64,000 nt of DNA, taken from Evansella sp. AB-P1. GTDB lineage: Bacteria > Bacillota > Bacilli > Bacillales > Salisediminibacteriaceae. Under the pieces are notes generated by a model, which searched no databases, was not told where the DNA came from, and worked only from the letters and a program-made list of their open reading frames with translations. Below, piece by piece: positions 48,122 to 56,804 of the stretch (its first letter is position 1; each line of letters begins with the position of its first letter). A program made the translations under genes and the position numbers. The DNA is taken from assembly GCF_029688925.1 (NCBI RefSeq), contig NZ_JARUKY010000004.1, positions 62,001 through 126,000 of the forward strand, given 5' to 3'.

Positions 48122-48754
48122 TTAAGTCTCTTGATTCGCTACCTGTTGCTGTATTTTATTAAAAATACGATATGAAACTAGCATAATGAGCATACTCATT
48201 GGAGCAACACTTAGAAAGATAAATACTGCAACAATGTTAATCGATAATACATACAGAATGACAAAATAGAATGCAATAATTAACGTTTGTAACGGATTTG
48301 TTAACCCTATAATAATCGCATATTTAATGTATTGAAGCGTTTTAATATCATAATAAACATAAACTGGAAATATATAAATCATAATAACAACAAAGTTTAA
48401 CAGTAGAAGTAGCATTAAAATGTGTAGTAATTGAAACACTGCTCCTTCCATTGAAGAAAAGAACTGAATATCTACAAATAAAAGAACCCCAATAGCAATT
48501 AATATGACACCTAAATAATTCGATTTAACAAATTCTTTTCGGTAAATACTCCAAAAGGTTCTGGCTAATGGAATCTCTCTCTCACCTTCAACCCATTTTC
48601 TACAAATAGTAAACATGGCTACAGATGCTGGTGTGATACCAAAGATTACTCCTCCAAGCAGTGTTAAACCAAACCAAAGTAAATTAACTATAGCTAAACG
48701 CATGACCCATTCGCACGCAACGTACAGACCAGAAAATAATCGTGTTACATTCAT
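48122..48754 (-). CDS. YesL-like (DUF624) membrane protein
   Basis: A 210-residue protein with five predicted membrane segments and the DUF624 pattern (LWFGLTLLGGVIFGITPASV near residue 30, then FWSIYRKEFVKSNYLG). Such genes accompany ABC importers for complex carbohydrates; the function is not known. AAGGGGG precedes the ATG. It is on the strand opposite to iolB and convergent with it. Confidence 0.85.
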   Translation of the reverse strand: MNVTRLFSGLYVACEWVMRLAIVNLLWFGLTLLGGVIFGITPASVAMFTICRKWVEGEREIPLARTFWSIYRKEFVKSNYLGVILIAIGVLLFVDIQFFSSMEGAVFQLLHILMLLLLLNFVVIMIYIFPVYVYYDIKTLQYIKYAIIIGLTNPLQTLIIAFYFVILYVLSINIVAVFIFLSVAPMSMLIMLVSYRIFNKIQQQVANQET

Positions 48755-49072
48755 TTATATTGCCCCCTTGAGTGACTCTCCCCTCGTCATTTGCTGCACC
48801 TGAAGAAGTCCTCGAATTTTAAATGTATAAAAAATCAATGATTAGTTAACAACGTTTTCATTTTATATTTTAAGTTACTTACACTTTTTTTTCAACGAAA
48901 TTAGTAAGAGTTTTATTTCCAATATATGAACAATTGTGGTGAAATGTTGAGTTTTATGCTTTAATCTTAAAATTTCTACCCTGAAAATAGCTCATATCAA
49001 AATTAATAGTATTAGCAAATATAGGGCAGGTTAATCATTCGTTCCAATTGGATTAAAATTAATTTTCATCTT
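48755..49072. other. gap upstream of the YesL-like gene
   Basis: A+T-rich; it presumably carries the promoter of the YesL-like gene. Nothing else was recognised. Confidence 0.5.
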
Positions 49073-49119
49073 CCATGGTGCAAGCCTTCACTTGCTTGGG
49101 CGGTCTATCCTGAAAATAA
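49073..49119 (+). repeat. partial copy of the CATGGTGCAA repeat family (left of the 52-bp array)
   Basis: CCATGGTGCAAG, a GCAAG/CTTGC hairpin and GGTCTATCCTGAAAATA match 63113-63165. It is 125 bases from the start of the 52-bp array. Confidence 0.65.
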
Positions 49120-49244
49120 GAAGCTTTCTAGAAGCCCGGAAAACAGTGAAATAAGCAAATGAGGCATTCTAGAAACGGCTTGTCTACAAAAGGCAGGAAA
49201 ATTATGAATTACTGTAGCTAAGAAGCTTTCCACTAATCCTTTGT

Positions 49245-49655
49245 ACCTTTTGCTGGAACGCTGGATACTTCCTCTGTGCCCCCAAATCTCTTTTCCACTC
49301 TTTGCAGGAACGCTGGATACTTCCTCTGTTCCCACAAACCTCTTTTTCACTCTTTGCAGGAACGATGGACACTTCCTCTGTTCCCGCAAACCTCTTTTTC
49401 ACTCTTTGCTGGAACGCTGGACACTTCCTCCGTGCCTGCAAATCTCTTTTCCACTCTTTGCAGGCACGCTGGATACTTCCTCTGTTCCCGCAAACCTCTT
49501 TTTCACTCTTTGCTGGAACGCTGGATACTTCCTCTGTTCCCGCAAATCTCTTTTCCACTCTTTGCAGGAACGCTGGACACTTCCTCCGTGCCTGCAAATC
49601 TCTTTTCCACTCTTTGCAGGAACGATGGACCCTTCCTCTGTGCCTGCAAGCAGTG
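49245..49655. repeat. 52-bp tandem repeat array, eight units
   Basis: The anchor (A)CTCTTTGC(A/T)GG recurs at 49245 (variant ACCTTTTGC), 49297, 49349, 49401, 49453, 49505, 49557 and 49609, exactly 52 bases apart. Each unit continues (A/C)ACGCTGGA(T/C)ACTTCC, TC(T/C)GT(T/G)CC(C/T)GCAAA and CCTCTTTTTCC or close variants. TGCAGGAAC and GT(T/G)CC(C/T)GCA inside each unit can pair. Because 52 is not a multiple of 3 and the unit lacks stops, long open frames appear on both strands (up to 155 codons); none has a credible ribosome binding site. I judge the array non-coding. Confidence 0.85.
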
Positions 49656-49749
49656 TTTATGCAATTTGCAGTATAATTGGACCAAACCAGACGACATCAA
49701 GGTTATAAATTCATAAGATGTGATTGCTGTGTCAAAACATTTTCATGCG

Positions 49750-49785
49750 TCATGGTGCAAATCATGCTTGCATGGGAAGTCTACT
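49750..49785 (+). repeat. partial copy of the CATGGTGCAA repeat family (right of the 52-bp array)
   Basis: TCATGGTGCAAAT, a TGCAA/TTGCA hairpin, and GGGAAGTCTA match 63113-63155, in the same orientation as the copy on the left of the array. Confidence 0.6.
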
Positions 49786-49879
49786 TGTTTTTTTATGTTA
49801 ACATTGTTTCATAAAAGCTTATGAAATTTTTTCCGATCATTAAGTATTAAAAATTGTGTATTTAATCTAAAAAATTGTA

Positions 49880-49906
49880 AAACCGGCTTCATAAAATGAA
49901 GCCGGC
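49880..49906 (-). terminator. gerE terminator
   Basis: CCGGCTTCA and TGAAGCCGG form a 9-bp perfect stem with TTTTACAATTTTTT after it on the minus strand. Confidence 0.85.
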
Positions 49907-49911
49907 CAACA

Positions 49912-50136
49912 TTAAATCTTTAGTTCCCCTAATCTAACCAATTCAATAACTGCTTGTGAGCGCCCCTTAACTCCAAGCTTTTGCATCGTATTCGAAATAT
50001 GATTACGTACTGTTTTTTCACTAATAAATAGTTGTGCTGCGATCTCCTTTGTAGTCTTATCCTGAACGAGTAGTTCAAAAACTTCCCGTTCCCGTTTTGT
50101 TAATAACGGCTTTGGTCGGAACTCGTGTTCTTTCAA
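49912..50136 (-). CDS. gerE: GerE, late mother-cell transcription regulator
   Basis: A 74-residue LuxR-type helix-turn-helix protein, nearly the whole length of Ger[35 protein letters not shown], and [11 protein letters not shown]. The TTG start lies 6 bases after AAGGGTG and gives exactly the B. subtilis length; a longer frame from 50172 has no ribosome binding site. GerE controls the last set of coat genes together with sigma-K. A sigma-K-type promoter precedes it. Confidence 0.94.
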   Translation of the reverse strand: MKEHEFRPKPLLTKREREVFELLVQDKTTKEIAAQLFISEKTVRNHISNTMQKLGVKGRSQAVIELVRLGELKI

Positions 50137-50201
50137 TACTTTCACCCTTTCTTGCATGGGTTGCTTCATCAAAATACATTTCGATAGTATTTAGTCATCA
50201 T

Positions 50202-50229
50202 TATCTTATGTCAAAAAGGGAAATGCTGT
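50202..50229 (-). promoter_or_regulatory. sigma-K-type promoter of gerE
   Basis: On the minus strand AC (50228-50229), 17 bases, and CATAAGATA (50202-50210) fit the sigma-K consensus (AC, 16-17 bases, CATANNNTA). The inferred start is about 60 bases before the gerE TTG. Confidence 0.6.
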
Positions 50230-50386
50230 GACATAACATTGCTAGGCAAAAGTATTTTTTTATTACATTTTAATTTATGTCTAACCTTATTTATTAGGCG
50301 GTGTTATTCTGAAGAATTTCCAGAGTTAGGAAGGCACAGAGGAACCAAAAATTATCCATTGTATTTTTTCAGTGAAATAGTTAATT

Positions 50387-50851
50387 TTAATCAATTGAGA
50401 AGTGATTGGCTTCTAATAGTTTTCTACTACTTTCACTCCAAGGTGTCGCTACTCCTGTAGCACGAGAGACTTGAACCATCTTTCCTCTTCCTGTCATACA
50501 TACTTCTCCTACACTATTCGTTATCATATAATGAAGATCTACAGATGTTTTTCCAATCATATTGATTTTAACACTCACTTCAATATTTTCATCAAAATAA
50601 ACTTGTTTCTTATAGTCACACTGTAAGTCAGCTGTTACTGGAATTAATTTCCCCTTCTTTGAAAACCATTCCTCCGAAAGACCAATATCCTTAAAGTAAT
50701 TTATCCGTCCTTCTTCAAAATAGACAAAAGCTATTGTATTGTTTACATGACCGAAGGCATCTGTTTCAGAAAAACGAACCGTAATTGGATAACTATACTT
50801 AAATGAATTCTTCCATTTCGAAAAATCTCCTATATAAAGAATATTTGCCAT
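50387..50851 (-). CDS. YsmA-like acyl-CoA thioesterase
   Basis: A 154-residue hot-dog-fold thioesterase: VRFSETDAFGHVNNTIAFVYFEEGR carries the conserved Asp and the HVNN block of the 4HBT group. The ATG 6 bases after GAGGTGG was chosen; the frame is open to 50923 but without a site there. Its place between gerE and sdhB is that of ysmA in B. subtilis. The natural substrate is unknown. Confidence 0.85.
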   Translation of the reverse strand: MANILYIGDFSKWKNSFKYSYPITVRFSETDAFGHVNNTIAFVYFEEGRINYFKDIGLSEEWFSKKGKLIPVTADLQCDYKKQVYFDENIEVSVKINMIGKTSVDLHYMITNSVGEVCMTGRGKMVQVSRATGVATPWSESSRKLLEANHFSID

Positions 50852-50952
50852 AATATTCCACCTCATATTATATTGTATTCTATTGGTCTTTCGGTTAATC
50901 AGAAATATACGTAACCACCACAAAAAATGAATGATTATTCATTCATTGATAT

Positions 50953-50989
50953 TTTAAAGAAAAGGGACTCTTTGTCCCTTTTCTTTAAA
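50953..50989 (-). terminator. sdhCAB terminator
   Basis: AAAGAAAAGGGAC and GTCCCTTTTCTTT form a strong stem after the sdhB stop codon. Confidence 0.9.
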
Positions 50990-50994
50990 CATAC

Positions 50995-51756
50995 TTAGAT
51001 ATTGTCACTTCCAAAGAAATTCTTAAATGATTGCAACGTTGTTTCTCTATTCAATGAAGCAATAGATGTGGTCAATGGTATACCTTTAGGACAGGCTTGA
51101 ACACAGTTTTGTGAGTTACCACAGTTTGTGATTCCACCATCTCCATCCATGATAGTTTGTAGTCTTTCACCTTTATGCATACCACCTGTTGGATGTGCAT
51201 TAAACAATCGAACTTGTGAAAGGGCAGCTGGTCCTATAAATTCTGATTTACTGTTAACATTCGGACAAGCTTGTAAACAAACACCACAAGTCATACATTT
51301 TGATAGTTCATATGCCCATTGGCGTTTAGGCTCTGGCATACGAGGTCCAGGTCCAAGATCGTATGTCCCATCAATTGGAACCCAAGCTTTCACTCTTTTT
51401 AGAGAGTCAAACATTCGACTACGATCCACAACTAAGTCTCTAGAAACTGGGAAAGTATTCATTGGTTCTAGTCGAATTGGTTGTTCAAGGTGATCGATTA
51501 GAGCAGTACAGGATTGACGTGGCTTTCCATTGATAACCATGGAACATGCACCACATACTTCTTCTAAACAACTTGCGTCCCAGGAAACTGGTGTAGTTTC
51601 CTCTCCTTGAGCATTAATAGGATTACGACGAATTTCCATTAAAGCAGAAATAACATTCATATTCTCTCGATAAGGAATACTAAACTCCTCTTTATACGGT
51701 TTACTGTCATGATCCTTTTGACGAGTAATAACTAAGCGAATGGTTTTATCGGACAT
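50995..51756 (-). CDS. sdhB: succinate dehydrogenase iron-sulfur subunit
   Basis: A 253-residue subunit with all three cluster motifs: 2Fe-2S in CLEEVCGACSMVING and a distal Cys (PRQSC), 4Fe-4S in CMTCGVCLQACP, and 3Fe-4S in CGNSQNCVQACPKGIP. It passes electrons from FAD to the quinone site in SdhC. Its ATG overlaps the sdhA stop by one base (TAATG). Confidence 0.97.
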   Translation of the reverse strand: MSDKTIRLVITRQKDHDSKPYKEEFSIPYRENMNVISALMEIRRNPINAQGEETTPVSWDASCLEEVCGACSMVINGKPRQSCTALIDHLEQPIRLEPMNTFPVSRDLVVDRSRMFDSLKRVKAWVPIDGTYDLGPGPRMPEPKRQWAYELSKCMTCGVCLQACPNVNSKSEFIGPAALSQVRLFNAHPTGGMHKGERLQTIMDGDGGITNCGNSQNCVQACPKGIPLTTSIASLNRETTLQSFKNFFGSDNI

Positions 51757-53525
51757 TATTTTTCACCCGCTTTCTTTTTAGAAGTATAGTCACGTTTACG
51801 AGGTTTAATTAGTGAAATATCTACTTCTTCATATTCAAAGTCTGGCCCATGACTATCTGGATTGAATTTTGCTTTCGTTGTTTTTAACCATTCCTCGTCA
51901 TTTCGATCTGGGAACTCAGGCTTGTAATGAGCACCACGACTTTCATTTCGGTTGTATGCACCTAATGTAATAACTCTTGATAAACTTAACATACTATCTA
52001 ATTGTCTAACGAATGCTGCACTTTGGTTGCTCCATTTAGCAGTATCTTCAATATTAATATTCTTAAATCTTTCCATTAACTCTTGAATCTTTTCATCTGT
52101 TTCAAGAAGCTTTTTGTTTTCACGAACAACTGTTACATTATCCGTCATCCATTGACCAAGCTCTTGATGAAGCTTAAAGGCATTCTCTGTACCTTTCATG
52201 TTTAAGATCTCATCAAAATTATCTTGATCTTTCTTTAATTGTGCATCAAAGACATCGGAAGATAGATCTTCACTTGATTTTTCAAGACCTTGAATATATT
52301 CAATTGCTTTCGGACCAGCAACCATACCTCCATATATTGCAGAAAGTAAGGAGTTAGCTCCTAAACGGTTTGCACCATGCTGAGAATAATCACACTCACC
52401 AGCTGCAAAAAGTCCTGGTATATTCGTCATTTGATTATAATCTACCCAAAGCCCTCCCATAGAATAATGGACAGCTGGGAATATTTTCATTGGAACCTTA
52501 CGTGGATCGTCACCCATGAATTTTTCATAGATTTCCATAATTCCACCAAGTTTAATGTCTAACTCTTTTGGATCTTTGTGAGATAGGTCTAAATAAACCA
52601 TGTTTTCTCCATTAATCCCTCGTTTTAAGTCAACACATACGTGGAATATTTCACGAGTAGCAATATCACGAGGTACTAAGTTTCCGTACGCTGGATATTT
52701 TTCCTCTAAGAAATACCATGGCTTCCCATTTTCATCATAAGTCCATACTCGTCCACCTTCACCACGTGCTGATTCACTCATGAGACGAAGCTTGTCATCC
52801 CCCGGAATAGCTGTTGGGTGGATTTGAATAAACTCACCGTTTGCATAATATGCACCTTGCTCATAGACAGCGGCTGCAGCATATCCAGTGTTTATCATGG
52901 AATTAGTAGATTTACCAAAAATAATTCCAGGACCACCAGTTGCTAAAATTACTGCATCTGCTCTAAATGATTCCATTTCAGCAGTTTGCAAGTTTTGTGC
53001 TGTGATCCCACGACAGACACCATCATCATCTAGGATTGCATGGAGAAATTCCCATCCTTCATATTTCGTTACTAACCCTGCTACTTCGTGTCTACGTACT
53101 TGTTCATCTAAAGCATATAATAATTGTTGACCAGTTGTAGCACCAGCGAATGCTGTTCGATGATGCTGTGTTCCTCCAAAACGACGTAAAGCTAATAAAC
53201 CTTCTCCTGTTCGGTTAAACATAACTCCCATTCTATCCATTAAATGAATAATTCCAGGGGCTGCGTCACACATAGCTTTAACTGGAGGTTGGTTTGCTAA
53301 GAAGTCTCCTCCATATATTGAATCATCAAAGTGCTCCCATGTAGAATCACCTTCACCCATCGTATTTAATGCACCATTAATTCCACCTTGGGCACATACT
53401 GAATGGGATCGCTTTACAGGTACTACGGAAAATAGTTCGACGGCTACTCCAGCTTCGGCTGCTTTAATCGTCGCCATTAGACCAGCTAGGCCACCGCCAA
53501 CAACGATAATTTTACCTTTGCTCAT
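51756..53525 (-). CDS. sdhA: succinate dehydrogenase flavoprotein subunit
   Basis: A 589-residue flavoprotein from the ATG 8 bases after AAGGAG. The FAD-binding GGGLAGLMATIKAAEAG, the covalent-FAD histidine segment KRSHSVCAQGGINGA, and the active-site HPTAIPG and RGEGGRVWT loops are present. It oxidises succinate to fumarate in the TCA cycle and feeds menaquinone. Confidence 0.97.
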   Translation of the reverse strand: MSKGKIIVVGGGLAGLMATIKAAEAGVAVELFSVVPVKRSHSVCAQGGINGALNTMGEGDSTWEHFDDSIYGGDFLANQPPVKAMCDAAPGIIHLMDRMGVMFNRTGEGLLALRRFGGTQHHRTAFAGATTGQQLLYALDEQVRRHEVAGLVTKYEGWEFLHAILDDDGVCRGITAQNLQTAEMESFRADAVILATGGPGIIFGKSTNSMINTGYAAAAVYEQGAYYANGEFIQIHPTAIPGDDKLRLMSESARGEGGRVWTYDENGKPWYFLEEKYPAYGNLVPRDIATREIFHVCVDLKRGINGENMVYLDLSHKDPKELDIKLGGIMEIYEKFMGDDPRKVPMKIFPAVHYSMGGLWVDYNQMTNIPGLFAAGECDYSQHGANRLGANSLLSAIYGGMVAGPKAIEYIQGLEKSSEDLSSDVFDAQLKKDQDNFDEILNMKGTENAFKLHQELGQWMTDNVTVVRENKKLLETDEKIQELMERFKNINIEDTAKWSNQSAAFVRQLDSMLSLSRVITLGAYNRNESRGAHYKPEFPDRNDEEWLKTTKAKFNPDSHGPDFEYEEVDISLIKPRKRDYTSKKKAGEK

Positions 53526-53547
53526 TCCAAACACTCCTTCTCTTTGA

Positions 53548-54156
53548 CTACACAAATGCTAAAATTGCGCGAATACCGATGTAAGTTAATACGATAAAAA
53601 TTGCAACAGTGATATACGTAAAGATTTGTTGTGAACGTGGAGAAACGGCAATCCCCCAAGAAACAACAAATGACCATAATCCGTTTGCAAAGTGGAACGT
53701 TGCTGAAACTATCCCAATAATATACAAAATAAGTGCAATTGGATTATCTACAATATTGGCCATCATATCGTAATTCACTTCAGCTCCAAATGCTTTTTGA
53801 ATACGTGTATCCCAAACATGCCAAGCGATAAAGATTATTAATATTACACCTGTAATACGCTGTAATCGGAACATCCAGTTCCTGAAATAGCTATATGTAG
53901 ACGTATTGTGTTTTGCTTGAAATGCAATGTAAAGTCCATAAATACCATGAAAAAGTATTGGTATATATATTAAAGCAAATTCTAAAAATAATAAGAATGG
54001 CAGACTTTCCATAAATTGAGTAGCCTGATTGTATGTTTCTTCACCTTGTACGGCAGTATAGTTAATCATGAAGTGAACAATTAAAAAGGCTCCAATAGGA
54101 ATGACGCCCAACAAAGAATGTAGTTTTCGATTAAAAAAATCACGATTCGTGGACAT
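53548..54156 (-). CDS. sdhC: succinate dehydrogenase cytochrome b558 subunit
   Basis: A 202-residue membrane anchor with five transmembrane segments and haem-ligand histidines (FLIVHFMINY, IPILFHGIYG, IIFIAWHVWDT, ATFHFANGLW). It is the same length as the B. subtilis protein, where it binds two haem b. The ribosome binding site is AAGGGGAGAG. First gene of sdhCAB. Confidence 0.95.
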   Translation of the reverse strand: MSTNRDFFNRKLHSLLGVIPIGAFLIVHFMINYTAVQGEETYNQATQFMESLPFLLFLEFALIYIPILFHGIYGLYIAFQAKHNTSTYSYFRNWMFRLQRITGVILIIFIAWHVWDTRIQKAFGAEVNYDMMANIVDNPIALILYIIGIVSATFHFANGLWSFVVSWGIAVSPRSQQIFTYITVAIFIVLTYIGIRAILAFV

Positions 54157-54242
54157 TAAACTCTCCCCTTGTAAGTAGTTTTTTCTTTAAATAAACTCTC
54201 CTAATCTTTTTTCTTAATATATACCTCCTTTTTTTAGATTCA

Positions 54243-54270
54243 CATATAAACATTATTCTAACATTGTCAA
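54243..54270 (-). promoter_or_regulatory. probable sdhCAB promoter
   Basis: On the minus strand TTGACA (54265-54270), 16 bases, TATATG (54243-54248), about 80 bases before the sdhC start. The rest of the 396-bp gap up to 54552 is A+T-rich and holds only the terminator at 54498-54535. Confidence 0.5.
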
Positions 54271-54497
54271 TCTAGAAAATCACGTAAGTTTGTATAAAGT
54301 GTGACAAATTCATTTTACCCTTCGATTACAAGTACGTCAAGAAAGCGGATACAGTCTAATTTTAACAGAAATACGTACAACACGACACAATCTTTTAAAT
54401 TTTCTGTTTTTAAATAATAATTTCAAAGAAAATTTCATTAATGAAAATGTATTTTTATTAATGAAGTTATTATATTTCCCCTTTAAAAGCGCAAAAC

Positions 54498-54535
54498 AAA
54501 AAGGCACCATAATTTTACTACGATACCTTTTTGTT
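54498..54535 (-). terminator. terminator of the potassium channel gene
   Basis: ACAAAAAGG and CCTTTTTGT arms with a long imperfect centre, followed by TTTGCGC on the minus strand. Weaker than the others. Confidence 0.6.
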
Positions 54536-54552
54536 CATAATATTCATTTAAA

Positions 54553-55902
54553 TTATCCAATAATAATTCTCTCTGTTGGATATTTGTAGTGACTTTTCTT
54601 TTCCCGACCTCGGATTGAGAATAAAAATGCAATAAGACCTACTCGACCAATCAGCATCATGATCATTAATGTAATTTGACTCGGTAAAGATAAATTTGAT
54701 GTTATCCCCATAGACAATCCACAGGTTCCAAATGCTGAGCTTACTTCAAATATAATAGCCATTAGCTCAATATCATTACCGTGCTCAAAGGCACTTACTA
54801 AAATAAACGCACTGAATAGCATCACGATAAATACTGAAAGAACAATGAATGCTTTTTGCCTATCTTCTTGATGTATTTCTCGACCAAAAGCCTTTACATC
54901 CGTACGGCCTAATGCAAAGCTTCTAATAGTTAAAAACATAACAGCTAGAGTTGTTGTTCGAATACCTCCACCAACGCTTGAAGGGCTAGCTCCGATAATC
55001 ATTAAGGCAGATAAAAATAATAGACTTGCAAGCGTTAACTGAGAAATTTCCATTGTTGCTAAACCACCACTCCTTGCGGTGGCTGAATTAAATAATGAAA
55101 AAAACAGCTGTTGATGCCAACTCAATCCTTCATAGAAAGCATTACGTTCTATTAGCCAAAGACCAACAAAACCAATAATAAAGACAATAAAATAGGTTGC
55201 TACTGCAATCTTAGTAAACAAACTAAATCGAAAGCTTCTATCTTTCGTGGTAAAATATTCCTTTAATTCCATTAAAACCGGAAATCCAATAGCTCCTGCA
55301 AATATTAAAAGAATGTTTACCATTTGGACAAAATAGTCATCTGCAAAAGGAATTAATGAAGCTCCAGTTACATCAAATCCAGCATTTGTAAAAGCTGAAA
55401 GAGCACCAAATGCTCCTTGATAATAAGCCTCTCGTGCTGTATCAAAATAATTTAAATAATATGTACCAAGAACAAAAGCTCCTATTAGCTCAATTCCTAA
55501 TGCAACGAATAAAATTCCTCTCATTAAACTAACTAATCCTGAGAAAGCGATTTGATTCTGGTCGACCATAATTAATAATCGTTGAGATAAGACAATTTTC
55601 CTTCCAAATACCATCCACACAAATGTTCCCAATGTCATAATTCCTATGCCACCAAGTTGGATTGCAAGAGCTAAAAAAAACACCCCTACTCCACTGTACG
55701 TTTCTGATACATTCACCACAGTTAATCCCGTTACACTAACTGCACTTACAGAAGTAAACAGTGCTTCTGAATAAGAAACAGTTACTCCTGGTTGTGATGA
55801 TATTGGCAAATATAATAGAAAACTAAAAACAAACATAGCAATAACATATGAAATAACAATAATTCGAAAAGGACTTAAAAATTTATTTAATCCTAATTTC
55901 AT
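54553..55902 (-). CDS. KtrB/KtrD/TrkH-family potassium uptake subunit
   Basis: A 449-residue membrane protein with the four-fold M1-P-M2 repeat of the Trk/Ktr/HKT family. The four selectivity-filter segments are seen: SVTGLTVVN, TNAGFDVTG, ARSGGLATM and TCGLSMGIT, each with the key glycine. It works with a cytosolic KtrA/KtrC-type regulator that is not in the window. Start after GGAGG. The gene next to yslB and sdhC is an insertion relative to B. subtilis. Confidence 0.92.
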   Translation of the reverse strand: MKLGLNKFLSPFRIIVISYVIAMFVFSFLLYLPISSQPGVTVSYSEALFTSVSAVSVTGLTVVNVSETYSGVGVFFLALAIQLGGIGIMTLGTFVWMVFGRKIVLSQRLLIMVDQNQIAFSGLVSLMRGILFVALGIELIGAFVLGTYYLNYFDTAREAYYQGAFGALSAFTNAGFDVTGASLIPFADDYFVQMVNILLIFAGAIGFPVLMELKEYFTTKDRSFRFSLFTKIAVATYFIVFIIGFVGLWLIERNAFYEGLSWHQQLFFSLFNSATARSGGLATMEISQLTLASLLFLSALMIIGASPSSVGGGIRTTTLAVMFLTIRSFALGRTDVKAFGREIHQEDRQKAFIVLSVFIVMLFSAFILVSAFEHGNDIELMAIIFEVSSAFGTCGLSMGITSNLSLPSQITLMIMMLIGRVGLIAFLFSIRGREKKSHYKYPTERIIIG

Positions 55903-56236
55903 TTTACTATACCTCCGATAATAAATACGGAGTTAGTATATCATGTGATTAGTTCTATTACCATATTTATCAATATTATCATGCATCTAAAACCATTTAT
56001 TCCCTTCCCAATAAAGTCCTTTAGGATTAGGAAAACATTTTTAATTTTTTTATCATAATAAAACAGGTCTGTGGTAAGATGATAAAGGATACTTTCAGTA
56101 AAAATATCATTATTGCAACAGTGGAATAACAAAAGTAAGAACCATTTTATATCTTACTTTATAAAAATTATACATATATTAATTCAAACAAGAGTTACAG
56201 TAAATAAATGATTACGCTATGAAGGATGATCTTTTA

Positions 56237-56680
56237 ATGAAAAATAAAAAACAGTGGATTGACACCGTAGAAGAAATGAATGTAGACGTATCTGCATTTA
56301 GTAATCACCTGTTACGCCATGTATTACTACCAGAGCTATTAGGAGAGGAAGAAGAAAGTTTATTATATTGGGCTGGAAAATCAATTGCAAGGAAAGTGAA
56401 TGTCGAAAATTTTGAAGATTTACCAGCTTTTTTTGAAAAAGCAAATTGGGGCCAATTAACTCTTGTCAAAGAAAAACGAAACGAAAGAATCTTTGAGCTT
56501 ATTTCTCCTCTAATGCATCATAACCGTCCATTTACATTAGAATGTGGTTTCTTAGCATGTTGGACGGAAATGAATGAAGGCTTTATTACAGAAGCAACTT
56601 CCGAGCTAAAAAAGAAAAATCCTTGTACATGCAGAATAATCGTTCGCTGGGATCTTAAGGATTCTCTAATACAAGAATAG
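56237..56680 (+). CDS. yslB: YslB-family protein (DUF2507)
   Basis: A 147-residue protein with LLRHVLLPELLGEE near the start and ACWTEMNEGF(I)TEAT near the end, as in YslB. The ATG at 56237 lies 8 bases after AAGGATG; the ATG at 56219 is upstream of that site and was rejected. It lies beside sdhC/lysC as in B. subtilis. The function is not known; the fold is V4R/NO-binding-like by family knowledge. Confidence 0.82.
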   Translation: MKNKKQWIDTVEEMNVDVSAFSNHLLRHVLLPELLGEEEESLLYWAGKSIARKVNVENFEDLPAFFEKANWGQLTLVKEKRNERIFELISPLMHHNRPFTLECGFLACWTEMNEGFITEATSELKKKNPCTCRIIVRWDLKDSLIQE

Positions 56681-56728
56681 GAATTGTTAACTCGTACCAT
56701 TAAAAAATGTTAATATTCAAGTATCAAA

Positions 56729-56757
56729 AGGAACCTAGCTTTAGCTAGGTTCCTTTC
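56729..56757. terminator. terminator between yslB and lysC
   Basis: AAGGAACCTAGC and GCTAGGTTCCTTT form a 12-bp stem with T-rich flanks on both strands. Confidence 0.85.
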
Positions 56758-56804
56758 TTATTTTTAAATCCAAAAAATACAAAGGTTATGAAACTCGGAA
56801 AAAT

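Noticed and set aside
49245-49655. Possible CRISPR array
   Set aside because: The units are contiguous 52-bp repeats with only point differences; there are no unique spacers and no cas genes in the window.
49105-49716. Several long open frames on both strands over the 52-bp array
   Set aside because: The unit has no stops and a length not divisible by 3, so all frames stay open. No frame has a convincing ribosome binding site, and the peptides are mere repeats of the unit in rotating frames.
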